A stretch of 35,033 bases of DNA from Hypsibius dujardini (lineage: Eukaryota; Tardigrada; Eutardigrada; Parachela; Hypsibiidae): assembly GCA_001579985.1 (NCBI GenBank), contig LRSR01012621.1, positions 1-35,033 of the forward strand. Reading direction: 5' to 3'. The notes below the pieces were generated by a model, which was not told the DNA's origin, did no database searches, and worked only from the letters and a program-made list of their open reading frames with translations. The translations under genes and the position numbers were made by a program. Shown here piece by piece: positions 21,301-32,279 of the stretch. How positions within the stretch are numbered: the stretch's first letter is position 1; the number at the start of each line of letters is the position of its first letter.

Positions 21301-24300
21301 TTGCAGGCTCAAAATAAATTTTTGGGGCTGAAACAACATCAAAGGAAAAGTTAGGCATATTGTCCAGTCATATGATGGAACGTCACTAACCGTCTTCCCG
21401 ATTCGTGATTGTAACGGTGGCCTTGCCATGTGAGCCGAGTTTCGAGGACTGTGTGCTGCCGAGGAGGACATAAAACTGCTCATCAGCCTCAAAGACCGAG
21501 TCGTCCACAATAGAAACAACGCATGTTTGACCTACGAAGAAATAGCAATCGTTGAGAATTCATGAAATTTGCAGGTGGTACAATAATCGAGACATACTCT
21601 TTCTCCACGGCGAAATACGACAACAGACTGGTCCGTATTTGGGCGGTCGATGTAATCACTTCCAGGCTGAGCGCTCCGTGACATAGTAAAACATCGCACA
21701 GTCGACTCGACGTCCACATTCCCGGTGCGAATAATGGTTAATTCCACCCTTCCTCCGGTCTCTTCCACGACGAAATCGGTTCGTTCAAACTGAATGGTTG
21801 GCACTGGTAAAAAGAATGTGTTAAAACATTTGGCACGGAAAATGAGGTCATAATTCGTTTAGCAACTACCAACCAACCTTCAGAGTCCGTGTCGAATATA
21901 GTGACGGTCGACCGAGATGGATGTCCAATAATGGCGTTATCGGGTTGAGTTAATACCAGGTGGAACGATTCGTTACCCTCATAGTAAGAGTCATCGATTA
22001 TTTGAACCGAACAAACCGCCCGACGTTGTCCTGGTGCAAAGTTAACCCGGTCGGACATGTGAACATAATCTTCGTTTGGGCTGGCTGAAGCGGGTGACAT
22101 GGCTTCTGTGCTGCAGACCACAGACGAAGGCTGGGATAGATCTGCCCCTTCCCGCAGAACTTCAAACTGGTATCGACCAGATGCCTCCCGAACCAAGCAG
22201 TGCAATTGAGAAACCGGACCGTCGGTGCCTCAACAACTAAAATTAATATGGAAAATCGTATCGATTATTACCTGTATGCAAGCTGTATCTTAGGACTCTG
22301 TATCGTAGGACTTACCAACGTGAGGCTCTTGAATAATAATCCTAGCTCGATTAATCACGCCCAACTGAATTCCTTCGGGTTGTTCCAGAAGTAATTCCAA
22401 TTCTTCCTGTGGCTCTGGCTGTCGGTCGGATACAATTTCCACGTTACAAACGGCTCTGTCTTGCCCAGGATAGAAAGTTATCCGGTTTTCAAGCCCCAGT
22501 GGAATGAAGTCCGCACGATCCCTGGCGCTCATCGGACGAGTCACACAGGCTACCGAGATAAGAGTCTGGATGTCCCCAGTGCGAACAAGGGTGACAGGGA
22601 GGCTTCCAGCTTGTTCATTTGTGTAGTAAACGGGCCGCTCAAATTGGACGCATCCTCTATCCTCTTCATCGGTAATGACGACCTGCAAGCAATAATTCAC
22701 AAAATTATGTTTTGAGTTTGTGCTGCAGCTACGGATAATATGTAAACTACAATTTACTAGGACCTACCCGTGTTCTTTTCGGTTCCCTTAAAAGCGCATA
22801 GACCGGCATGCTCAAAATTCCAAAAAAATCTTCTGGTCCCTCGTAGATCCTGTCGTCCCGAATAGTAATTGAACAGGTCTTCCTGTCTTGCCCTTCTTCA
22901 AATTGAATCTGCTCGACCGTGGGCTGATAATCTCCACCTGGAGCATCGGTTGCCGTTCCGGGCTGAGTGGCGCACTGGACCAATGAGTATTGGTTTAAAT
23001 TTCCCACTTTCTGGATTACCAGTCGAACAACCCCCGCGTTTTCCGCCACGTTGTATTCAGAAAGCTCGAATGAGATCCAACTCCATTTGATAGGGATTTT
23101 AATGTTGTCAATTATGTTAGGCGGGTCTTTGTTGTCTTGTAACCGAACGATAAAAAAATCAGTCGTTTCAGGAGTGCCCAGATCGGTAAGAACAAACCGA
23201 ATCAACCCTCGATTTATGTCCTCTAGAAAGAGCATAAAAGCAAATAGTTATTACAATTATCACCTACATTTTGCGCAGCTATCAGTTGTATTGTGTACCA
23301 CCTACCTTGAGTAAACTTGGTAATTGGAGCTCCGATTTGCTCGCGGTTCTCAATTTGTCCATGCCGCGGCGGAACAACGATAAAGTAGGTAAGTTCATTA
23401 TCGGGAGTATCAGGATCTTTTGCCTATGGAATCGAATTGACGCGAATTCAATATGGAGGGAGGGGACAAGACAAGCAAGACGCATCCCAGCGACACGTAT
23501 TGAACGGATGATTAAAAGAACTTTGAATGGACTACCTGAAGTTCCTGGTGAGTGAAAATACCGATAGGCCTTTGCTCTCGTTCGTCAAAAGTCACGTATT
23601 CCTAGAAAATAACCTTCGCTTTAGTTATAATTAAATATGATAATGAATTAACGCTAAATTTATTTATTACCAGTCCAAGATTTTTAACAATGGTTGGGGC
23701 GCTGTTTTCTGTAGCTTGGATGATGATGGGAAATTCCTGAGGTTCCTGAAGAGGTCCTCGCCGAACGCCATTCTGATTTACAAAGAAGAAGGAATGTGTT
23801 CCATCGGTTAAGACAAAATCAAAAGTATCGGTGGTGGAAGGGCCTCCATCGTGTTCGTAGATTAGTCGATTGCGCCAAATGTCCTCCATGGTGAAGGAAC
23901 GCGTTGTCGTCTAGAATAGTATATGACTACATTGTAAGTGGAAGCTTGCACTCGAGTAGCTCTATTACCTCTACGCCGTCGTCTCGGTGAAGGATGAGTC
24001 TACCGTGACGGGGAGGCTTTACGACGTCAAAAACAAGGCGAGCGTCTTCTGTGTCAGTGTCTTCACCACGAAGCTCCTGCGGGGTGATGCGCCCACGATC
24101 CCCTTGGTTGACGCGCAAGGAAGTATAAGTGGCAGTTGGAGCTGTGTCCTTTGGTCGGTTAATGGTGATTCGGAAACGAGCGTCAATCTAAGGAACAGGA
24201 AGAGCATTAGAGTTGGACTGTTAAAGCCGTTTTGTAAACTACCGTACAGAACGGTGGGTACTAGATACCGTATACTTACTTCGTTTGTGCCATCTGTGAC

Positions 24301-27300
24301 TTTGAAAGTAAAGCTATCGAGAGGGTTCTCCACGTCCGAAGTATGATTGTACAGGATGAAGCCACTGTCGAGGTCTCCTTGCCGGAACTCGGTGACGGGA
24401 ACGCCGGGCTTGCAACCAGAATACCACTTGTAAGGCAGGGAGTTATATCAGGCGTGGATTGGCTGCTCTCGATTTTCTAATTTATTACACCACAATATTT
24501 TGGCACATGCAGGTTGCATACCTTGTCGACCTTCTCGAGCCGGCCGTGTTCGGGGCCGCTAGTGATAATAAACCTCAACCGGTCGGATGGGCTGTTGTTG
24601 TCAATGGCTGCGAGTTCAATATTGGTAATGGGAACGTGCTCCTTTTCGTTCAGTGTCACACCGGTATTATTGATGAGTTCCGGAGGAATTCGGTCTTCCA
24701 GAATAAGGATTCTAAATTTCTGATTTGGTAAAACATTTCCCTCGGGATCAGAGAGGTCGAAGGTGAAGGAGACGGTGCCAGCCGGGTCGGAGAACTTATG
24801 GGCGTACTGGAGGCGCGCACTGTTCAAGTCGTCCTGGATGAATGAGTTATGTCCGGAACCAGCGTGCAGCTCTGAAGAAGTAAGAGTCAACACAAAAGTT
24901 TGCTTAGCTGGTATTGGGTAGGGTTATGGTAGCTTGGCACTGTTGGTATTATCTTGCAATCTGATTCATTACAGAGACTTACCAATACTTTCACCCGTAA
25001 TAGGACTCGTTAGCAGTAACCGTCCATGGTCAACATCTTCGATAATTGTGAATTTCAACTGCTCAATGACCGAGTCGATATCAGTAGCGCGAAGCACGTT
25101 GCTATCGATACTGCCGGCGGTGCCTTTGGGAACTTGCAGACCGATGTTAACTTCAATCCGTGGTCCTTCGTTGCCCTCGGGTTCTATCTTGACATCGACT
25201 GTCGCGGGAACTTCATGCACGCCGTCGGTCAGCGTGAGGTCAATATTATCTTCCGTTGTTTTGGTATCATCATGCACATACACGAGAAGGCCCTTGAGCA
25301 CATCCTGGAAAGATTTTACACGTACACTACTGCGTGTGTAATAGGCGGAAATTCGAAGGATTTTTTTTGCATTTGACAATTAAGAGACAGTACTTGGTAA
25401 GTGAATTTATCTCCCGGTTCCAAGCGTTTGCCACCACTTGGTTTCTCATTAGGATCGTTTTTTAACCGTAATTCTCCTGCAAAAAGAGACCGAACAATAT
25501 TGACCATTTTTGTCAATATTGGTAGTGCACTCCACTGTCGCTGTGTCTCCTTGTTTACCGTGATTCGGTTGCCGGGACAGTGTAAATACCAACTCCGAAG
25601 GTGGAGTATCCATATCCGTGACGTACAGAGTTATGTTTTTGACATCTTGACTTTCTCCTTGCGGAACGTAGAGTGGCTCCGTTTGGACGACGGGAGGCTC
25701 GTCGTTAACAGGCTACGATAAGCTTACTGTCATTTCCAATCCTGGGATTTCGTTGATTGTTGTTAATTAAAAATGTACCAAAATTGTGATGTTGTAAACG
25801 TTGACGGGTGAATTATTAGGCCCGTCTGTGACGTGGAAACTGAAAGTATCCTTCTTGGGCTCCTCATTTTGCTTGGGCTGACTGACATAGACAATCTGTC
25901 CAGTAAGTAAATCCGGTACTGGAAATGACGTCACGGGTAGACCGGCTGCAAAAGTAGCACGCAGTGTAAGAGTGAGTCAGAGACAACGGACAAACACTTA
26001 TGGATAAACATGCGGTGACATGCATTCCACCTACGTTTTCGTGTGTCAATAAGAATGCCAAACTCGGGGGGCGCATCGATGACAAGAACCAAATCATTAC
26101 TGGGTGTATCAGGATCAGTGATGGAAATTGTAGATGGAGGAATCCTTTCACGACCGCCTTCCGGAACCTCGAGAGGGCCTAAGACCTTGACGTCCGGAGG
26201 GAGATTATTGTTGGGTGTGACGGTAATGGTGACTCGCTGGTTGGGCAGGGTGTTGTTACGGGAGTCGTAGACGTCAAAGACTAGAAACTCATGGATAGGT
26301 CGGGCTCCAACTTCATCCGGCGCGGTGTAAGTGATGTGACCGCTGTTAACGTCTACTTGGCAGATGATATGACCGGGCTCCAGCTTCTTCTTCACTATTT
26401 CCTGTGGATCACCCTGGCGCAATACTCCCTTTTCCGGAATTTCAGTGATCTTGAAGCAAACGTTTTCATCAGTAGAATTGTTGTCTTTGTAGGAAATCTG
26501 CGTTTTGGTCACGGGCTCGGTCGTGCCTGATAGAATTGATGGAAAGTATTGCAGTTTGCGGCACCGAAACACTATGATCGTTCTGAATTCTTACCTTCAG
26601 GCAGTTCCATACTCATCGTACCACCATCCAATGTCGGAGCTTCCTGATCGACCTAGAATATTAAGAATAATTAAACTGTCAAGCATGTGCCGTAACGTTT
26701 AGTGTTTTTGTCATCTTTTTTTCAAAAATATTTAAAATATAGAAACCTAAGCTAATATGAAAATGAGTACTAGTAATTATATTTATTCCGTTTATATTAA
26801 GCTCTGGATTGAGACATTGCAATGGGTTTATTGCGCTTCTAATAGACAAATTCTAATAAAAGCCGGAGGTCAGATAACATACCGGTATGATGTGGACAAA
26901 TATGTTAAGCAAGCCGGTGTGTTTCCCATCCGATACTTCCACAACAATATGGTCGTCATCGATGTTTTGCCCATCGTGGTTGTATCGGAAAGCGCTGGCA
27001 ATAAATTTATCATGAGGCTCGTCGACTCCCTCGTGAACGTCCACCTGGCTATTTTCAATTAAATTGACTAGTCGTCCATGCGAGGGACCCTTGGTCATTC
27101 GAAAGCGTAAATCTTGCGGACTGGTATCGGGATCCGAAACTTTAAAGTACTCTGGAGGTATCGGTACGCTGCTACCCTGGTAGACGTAGACAGTGACGTT
27201 TTGCTGATCAAAGGTGGGAGGTTTGACATTCGCCGACAAGACTCGAATGTAGAACTTTTGCTCAGGATCAGTATCTCCTCGAAGTTGATGTTCGTTTCCG

Positions 27301-28023
27301 TCCTTTACTGCAGGCAAAACAAGAATTCCCACTCTAAAATAGTTCAAGTTGAAAAGAACAGTGAATGCGCAAGCAAACCTTTGAACGTGAACTCGGATTC
27401 CTTCCCACTAGCACCAAAGTCAGTTTTGAGTTCCTTCTCCGTCGGAGCTTGGTAGGTGATCTTCTTTGCATTCAAGTCTTCCAGTGTGAAGACTTTCACA
27501 GGCTCCCCGGGTCGGTCAGTCCGTTCCAACAGACCGTCACCTTCCTTGAGGGGTTCAGTCACTTCAAATCGAATCTTCCGCTCAAGGTTTGCTCCTTTGA
27601 GGAGAAAATCTGCCGGCGCCAGTGTCACTTTTTCTCCTTCCGTCAACTACATTGCAAGGGACACCTTGCTTACAAATACAATCTATTATGTTACTATAGT
27701 ATGGTATATAACTTACGATGATGCCAGTTTCTTTGGCTTCCATGGGGTTGGCAGGAACGTTGCCATTGGATGGAAGGAAAGAAAAGGTGTAGGGAGCTTG
27801 ATCTGATTGCATGTCCGACGGTATACGCTGCCCGTCTATGGAGAAGGAATTTGCCCGCGAACATTGTCCTACCGGTGTGCACTTGACCACCTGGGAAGCA
27901 ATGCACATTTGAGCCCCAGAAAAAGCCATATTTGACTAGGCTCAGCAAATGACCTACCTGGTGAAGTGGGTGAGGTGGACACACACAAATCGAGCAGTCG
28001 TCAGGTGCCCAGACTGTGTCGTT
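17951..28023 (-). CDS. FRAS1/FREM2-like transmembrane extracellular-matrix protein (5' end missing)
   Basis: FRAS1 and FREM proteins link epithelium to basement membrane. About 31 minus-strand exons give roughly 2,530 residues: 27958-28023, 27717-27890, 27379-27646, 26883-27307, 26595-26652, 26035-26526, 25779-25945, 25559-25712, 25394-25476, 24983-25304, 24522-24871, 24280-24408, 23969-24187, 23671-23910, 23536-23601, 23306-23423, 22768-23222, 22316-22682, 21878-22228, 21598-21803, 21391-21531, 21127-21327, 20801-21066, 20456-20726, 20071-20387, 19784-19985, 19661-19709, 19456-19598, 18677-19389, 18455-18604, 17951-18385. Junction phases agree except 21598/21531, which is one base out. Order: VWC part, about nine CSPG repeats, five Calx-beta domains, FRAS/FREM juxtamembrane region, transmembrane helix, tail ending TEV. 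Vertebrate FRAS1 and FREM2 have twelve CSPG repeats. The first listed exon starts inside a VWC domain, so 5' exons are missing from the model. Confidence 0.9.
18455..20726 (-). other. FRAS/FREM-like gene: conserved juxtamembrane region
   Basis: This region is characteristic of FRAS1/FREM2 and lies between the last Calx-beta domain and the membrane. Landmarks are YRWEMATDADRDG, LDSIYFAP, VTISREGVC, VTIPHRDGIMPIVSTFPI, LYRHLDLDSCQW, DVCGGTIN, SYDTALWHDQV, FVMSHPRSPG, NIRDYTGDYTLELIPC and LYVCSGKNGY. Their order matches the vertebrate proteins end to end, which is the strongest reason for the family call. Confidence 0.88.
20925..23080 (-). other. FRAS/FREM-like gene: five Calx-beta domains
   Basis: In protein order the domains begin near WISFELSEYNVAENAG, CVQFERPVYYTNEQAG, LHCLVREASGRYQFEVLREG, TIQFERTDFVVEETGG and KIYFEPANYDVDEPQQ. 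Each has the typical pattern of an acidic D-Y motif, an F-x-x-G turn, C-x-V-x-I and DD-x-x-x-E, for example FEEGQDRKTCSITIRDD. Calx-beta folds bind calcium at acidic loops. Five copies equals the vertebrate FRAS1/FREM2 number. Confidence 0.88.
23085..27646 (-). other. FRAS/FREM-like gene: about nine CSPG (NG2-type) repeats
   Basis: Repeats of about 100-130 residues carry D-x-D-T near the start, a central H-G-x-[LI] or related turn, a D-[LV]-x-x-G-x-[LIF]-x-Y-x-H segment and a V-x-DG strand. Clear examples are KGPSHGRL, PNHGEL, DVDHGRL, GPEHGRL, PPRHGRL and PPRHGQI. I count nine from exon continuity, with the first and third more divergent (EKGVLRQ in place of HG). CSPG repeats form rigid cadherin-like rods and can bind collagen or glycans. 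Confidence 0.8.
27717..28023 (-). other. FRAS/FREM-like gene: VWC-domain segment
   Basis: Two exons give NDTVWAPDDCSICVC, PPHPLHQ and VVKCTPVGQCS, matching the W-x-x-D-x-C-x-x-C-x-C...C...C core of a von Willebrand factor C domain. FRAS1 has several VWC domains and furin-like repeats at its N-terminus, and FREM2 has none. Only one VWC is visible before the CSPG block, so the architecture is FRAS1-like but much shortened. Confidence 0.65.
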
Positions 28024-28431
28024 CTAAAACGAAAATATTCTTTTCAGCTCAGACTCGTTCTTGCTCCACACAAAATCAAAATATCTGTCAGAGAAGACCC
28101 TCGACGTGCAGTTTGTAAAGGAATGAATTTATACGGACAAACGTCGCAAACTTGTTTAGCTAACTGCCCAAACTTATCTCTCATTCTAAGGCTGTCACTC
28201 GAATATGTTGCACTTAAATATTAATACTGGCCCTTCGACATTTTATTGATAGCATTTTGTTGTCGCGACAGGCTCCATTCATCATGCCAACGACAGCCTT
28301 CAGCAATGCGTCACTTCACTTACTACTGGTCAAGCCTTTCAAACCTCGTACTGACAGGGATTTCAAAACTAGTATTAAGCGAGTTACGAACCGCCACATC
28401 ACTGGAATCAAACAAAACGAACCGTTATTAC

Positions 28432-28538
28432 ATGTATGCTGTATATATTGCGTTTTGAGATGTTCCTGAGGCATCGATCAAGTCATTTGCATTGCACGCA
28501 CAGGCATACACAACAAACAATTGAAGAACACAGAACAT
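28432..28538 (-). CDS. Candidate signal-peptide exon of the FRAS/FREM-like gene
   Basis: An ATG at 28538 opens MFCVLQLFVVYACACNANDL, a good signal-peptide profile, and a GTAATA donor follows at 28431. A further open segment at 28324-28401 (flanked by TTCCAG and GTAAGTG) is phase-compatible, but the intron between them would be only 30 bases. No exon completing the VWC domain was found between 28024 and 28324. This is the best local candidate for the missing 5' end but remains speculative. Confidence 0.3.
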
Positions 28539-30718
28539 TTCCTGAACAGTTTATCCTGGCTTCCAATTACTTTTTAGTTAACAGTGATAGCCGGCAGTTT
28601 ACATCTGTACCGATTGTTTTCCTTGATCCCGGTAATTTCACCAAGTACAGTACTGTACTAGTCCATCTCATACGCGTACATAACATAATAACATTCCTAA
28701 TTAATCTGATTGAACCAGAATCGCAACAGGCATTTTAGTAATGGCCACTATTCTGTTAACAAATACGGTACATGTCTGTACAGCAGAGACTATTTTAAGG
28801 GGGTTTTTAATGCAACACGAAGCTGGTCAGAATTTTTTTTCCTCGTGCTGACGCGTGCTTGCACTCGTATAACATTTTCTTTAGGTCGGGCTATTTTAAT
28901 TGAAGATCCTGGGAACTACAATAGGAATTCCAAAAAATGTGTAACATTAAGGCCATTTAATCACACACAAATCGTTTTAATCTCACACGTTTTGCGTAAT
29001 GTCACACACTAAAATAATCCCTGCTGTACAGTACATGTCATTGAGCTTTACGCAGATGCGCCGTAAAATAGACCTTCCATCAAAACAGAGCCTCGGAAGT
29101 GCAAGGGTGCTAGTCTAGTACTGCAAAAACAAGCAACCGGTTTAGAAGAATTGGCAACAGTGGGTGTCTGTTCGCATTCTCGTAGATTTGACTATTTCTC
29201 TAGTATTTCTTTTTTCATTCCATTTTATTTCTCCTTTAACCAAACATCGAGTTACGTACTATTACTACGAACAAGTATTATACTTCAAATAAAATGTGCG
29301 TAGTTGTACATTTATGGTCGGGTACTATCGAAAAGTAAAATTGGCGCCTCTGTGAAGTAAGAGACAGAACATGTCTGTGAGACAGGTTTCATACATAGTC
29401 ACTATTGTTTCGCACTACACTCCAAGACTTGCTCGGTTTGACCTTTCTCTTCACTTTAGCACTTTTCTTTCTGATCGAAATTTCGATTTCAACTGTAATT
29501 CGCTAGTTACGGCGAAAGACACATATCTAAGAGTGAAAAAAATGTTTTAATCGAAACGAGTATCGTAATAAAAGTGTCAGTCTGTTAATTTATCGTATAT
29601 ACTGTACTGTAGAGTATTGCACCGGGAGGCCGGACATACTTGGTTCGCATTGAGTCATATCGCACATTTTTTAAGTTCTCTTCATGGACAGACGGTTCAG
29701 CACCCTCAATCAAACTAACCCAATTTTGCTCAACGAGTTAAAAAGAGTTTGAGTTTACGAGGGTTTCTGTAAAATACTGTTTACTTGATGCTCGCTTCAG
29801 ATTACGAAGCACTCACGCGATAAGAGGGCGAGAAGGAGATGAAAGAAGTTAAGTCGCCGCCGCAATAACGAGAGACGGGTTTTTATGAATTATCATTTGG
29901 TCAGATCAAATGTTTGGAAAGCTGAACCTCCAATAATTGCTCGATTCTGCTGTGTTTCAACCAAAATTTTCTCCGGTCACCGTATCTCATTATTAATGCC
30001 TATCGCCACGCCCAATCATTATCCTACCGAATTTGTTTCGCCTTTGAAAGCAGAACGTTAATGAGGCTCAACTCATTAATTAAGGCCCGGAAATGACAGC
30101 TTCGTGTGTGACTGACGTTCGTGCCAATGAAAATAAAGGAATTGGATGGTAATTCTGAATCAATCAGTTTACCAGTTAATTACATTGTTAAAATGTGGAA
30201 ACGTAGGCATAGTGCCAATAATGAAGCACAGCTATAGTTTCCCGTTTGACAATAGCTTTTGTATTGTGGGGCGGGGAACTAGGTACATATATGTGGAAGC
30301 AAAATTTTACTACATTTTGAAATAATAATAATAATACCCTGGCAATATCGGGGACGAAAGATGGTGTGCATGCCAGCAATTGCATGACTCGCAATTGTAT
30401 CAGTCAGAATGAATTGATTGCGAGTTGCCACTGTCATCTCATATTTGACTGGCGTGGAAAAGTTGACATCTTTGACACCGATTCGCCCTCAAGATTTTGA
30501 CGATTCTCCGTTTGTGAAGAGCAACTGGATGCTCATTATATGCAACTGCACTGGGCCGGGGCTTGCATTTGAAATAAGCATTCTTGACACTACTTGTTTG
30601 CGTGAATGCTTCTCCTGAAGCATCATGTTTGGCGTGTGGCAAAAATATAATGAATTTCACGCGACACAATGGGTCGGTAATATGGAACGCCCGCCGTGTC
30701 AAAAGGTTTTCGAATTTT
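28539..30718. other. 2.2 kb without a recognisable gene
   Basis: AT-rich sequence with only short open frames and no domain or splice pattern that I recognise. It contains an AAT microsatellite (30321-30336). It may hold the promoter or distant 5' exons of the FRAS/FREM-like gene. Confidence 0.4.
30321..30336. repeat. AAT microsatellite
   Basis: About five AAT units. It is short and probably neutral. Confidence 0.7.
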
Positions 30719-30738
30719 CGCTCAATGAAATAATTTTT

Positions 30739-31126
30739 GCTCAATAGTTTCATTGAGCAATAATTAATTTAAGCTCAATGGTTTCATTGAGCAATAAATA
30801 ATTTAAGCTCAATGGTTTCATTGAGCAATAATTAATTTAAGTTCAATAGTTTCATTGAGCAATAATTAGTTTTTGCTCAATAGTTTCATTGAGCAACAAT
30901 TAATTTTTGCTCAATAGTTTCATTGAGCAATAATTAATTATTGCTCAATAGTTTCATTGAGCAACAATTAATTTTTGCTCAATAGTTTCATTGAGCAACA
31001 ATTAATTTAAGCTCAATAGTTTCATTGAGCAATAATTAGTTTTTGCTCAATAGTTTCATTGAGCAATAATTGATTATTGCTCAATAGTTTCATTGAGCAA
31101 TAACTAGTTTAAGCTCAATAGTTTCA
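30739..31126. repeat. 34-base palindromic minisatellite array (left cap)
   Basis: Eleven complete units and one partial, each 34 bases with core TTGCTCAATAGTTTCATTGAG. GCTCAAT pairs with ATTGAGC around a six-base loop, so every unit can form a hairpin. Variation sits mainly in the AT-rich linker (TTAATTTAA, TTAGTTTTT, TTGATTATT, CTAGTTTAA). A degenerate half-unit precedes the array at 30719-30738. There are no unique spacers. Confidence 0.95.
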
Positions 31127-31725
31127 AAGTGGGGTGCAGAGGCGTGATTTGCATGTTTCCAGGGATCTTCACTACTCACTTAAACACAGGGGCCTAAGGA
31201 GCTAAGAAGCAAAGAGGTGTGGTCTATAATAATGATATAAAGAGACTATACAATTAATGATAAAATGCCAAATTCATTATTTAAATTTTATTTATATTAG
31301 TAACATTCCATAATTGAACTTGCGATATAGAAGATGATCAGTTAACGTATCCGGTACAGCATTAGGCGGCGATATACCGTATAAAGGTAGGTCCAAAACT
31401 GGGGGGGGGGGGGAATTGAAAAATGATCCCCTATTAAAGCCACTGACAGGTTTTCAAAAACCAATTTCTGCCTGGCAGGATCAGCTTTGAGTAACTTCTC
31501 GTCGATGGCGACTAACATTTGGCTGGCAACCATGCTACGTTAGTCGATAATCACAAACCGTACATTCTGCCACCACTTCTGAAATTTTTTTGCGCTGTTT
31601 CTGCTCAATGCCTTCATAAATTTTTAAGCTATTGTCGCAAGCCTACTGCGCTATATATTCTCGCGGCAGCTTTGTCGGCTGCTTCTACTCCGGTTGAGGC
31701 CATCAGAACACAAACGGGCAACGCA
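31021..31725 (+). repeat. Left inverted arm
   Basis: Reverse complement of 34328-35033, including a 13-base G run at 31401-31413 (14 bases in the other arm). Identity stops sharply at 31725/34328. The arm includes the inner three and a part units of the 34-base array in the same variant order as the right arm, so the arms arose by duplication of the whole segment. Confidence 0.92.
31379..31725 (-). pseudogene. PIF1-like helicase fragment, inverted copy
   Basis: Same coding remnant as in the right arm, on the minus strand: CVLMASTGVEAADKAA, then after a stop and frameshift FQKWWQNVRFVIID, MVASQMLVAIDEKLL, and LSVALIGDHFSIPPP. These correspond to the PIF1 A-x-TGVAA motif, the Walker B IIDE region and the GDxxQLPP motif. 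The copy lacks everything N-terminal to CVLMASTG and instead abuts a DDE-transposase fragment. Confidence 0.7.
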
Positions 31726-31740
31726 AGCCACACCGTCAGA

Positions 31741-31966
31741 TGTTTCTTTTTCATTTTGCCCGAATTTGATGCCGATCCAGAATATTAGGAGCCACAAAGA
31801 GATCCTGCTGAATTTGAAGACCAAATTGATCACCGGTTATCTCTTGCACGACAATGAAGAGCGGGCTTAAAAGTTTTCCTGTGGCATCAATGGTACCATA
31901 ATGGTGTATGAATGAGTTATTTTTGAAATGGACTTGACGCAAGCTCGCACTTTCTTCAAACCTGAA
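31741..31966 (-). pseudogene. DDE-superfamily transposase fragment
   Basis: The minus-strand frame reads FEESASLRQVHFKNNS, then HHYGTIDATGKLLSPLFIVV, QEITGDQFGLQIQQ and DLFVAPNI. After a frameshift, SASNSGKMKKKHLT follows. The D-A-T-G-K-L-L-S-P-L-F segment followed by an S-x-SGK-x-x-x-x-HL block is seen in DDE-type endonuclease/transposase proteins of invertebrates and fish. Only about 70 residues survive. The call is by remembered family pattern, not by search. Confidence 0.5.
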
Positions 31967-32279
31967 ACATGAAATTTTTTTTCAATTTCAAATTTTTTTG
32001 AAATTCACATTTTTTATTAAATCAAATATTCAATTGGTTTTGGTTACAATTATTAAGTAACGACCGCAAACAAGCCAGTGTATTCGCTCATGTCAACGAA
32101 TACCTCAACCAATGCACGCGGCATGCGAAAACATTGAGAGCGCCCCCTATGTACCACCGCAAACTGGTTTTTATTTTATTTTTAAATGTTAGGAGGCATT
32201 TTTTTTTCAATCGAAATATTGAGGACTAAGTTATATGCACACAACAAAATTAAAAAAAGTAGAACATTTCATTTTCCAG

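Noticed and set aside
21247-21519. Alternative open frame across the Calx-beta exon at 21391-21531
   Set aside because: It is open by chance. It has no Calx-beta pattern, and the next junction supports the other frame.
17951-28023. Sponge aggregation-factor core protein
   Set aside because: Calx-beta domains occur in both, but CSPG repeats, the FRAS-specific juxtamembrane region and the transmembrane helix with a PDZ ligand point to FRAS/FREM.
28324-28401. Second exon of the FRAS-like gene following the signal-peptide exon
   Set aside because: It is phase-compatible, but the implied intron is only 30 bases, and no VWC-completing exon follows. Not firm enough to add to the gene model.
30739-31126. 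CRISPR array
   Set aside because: Units are palindromic and evenly spaced, but linkers are variants of one AT-rich sequence, not unique spacers. The host is an animal and no cas genes are present.
31342-31533. Independent small gene (MVASQMLVAIDEKLL...)
   Set aside because: It is a fragment of a PIF1-like helicase core, cut by stops and frameshifts and duplicated in the other arm, so it is a pseudogene piece.
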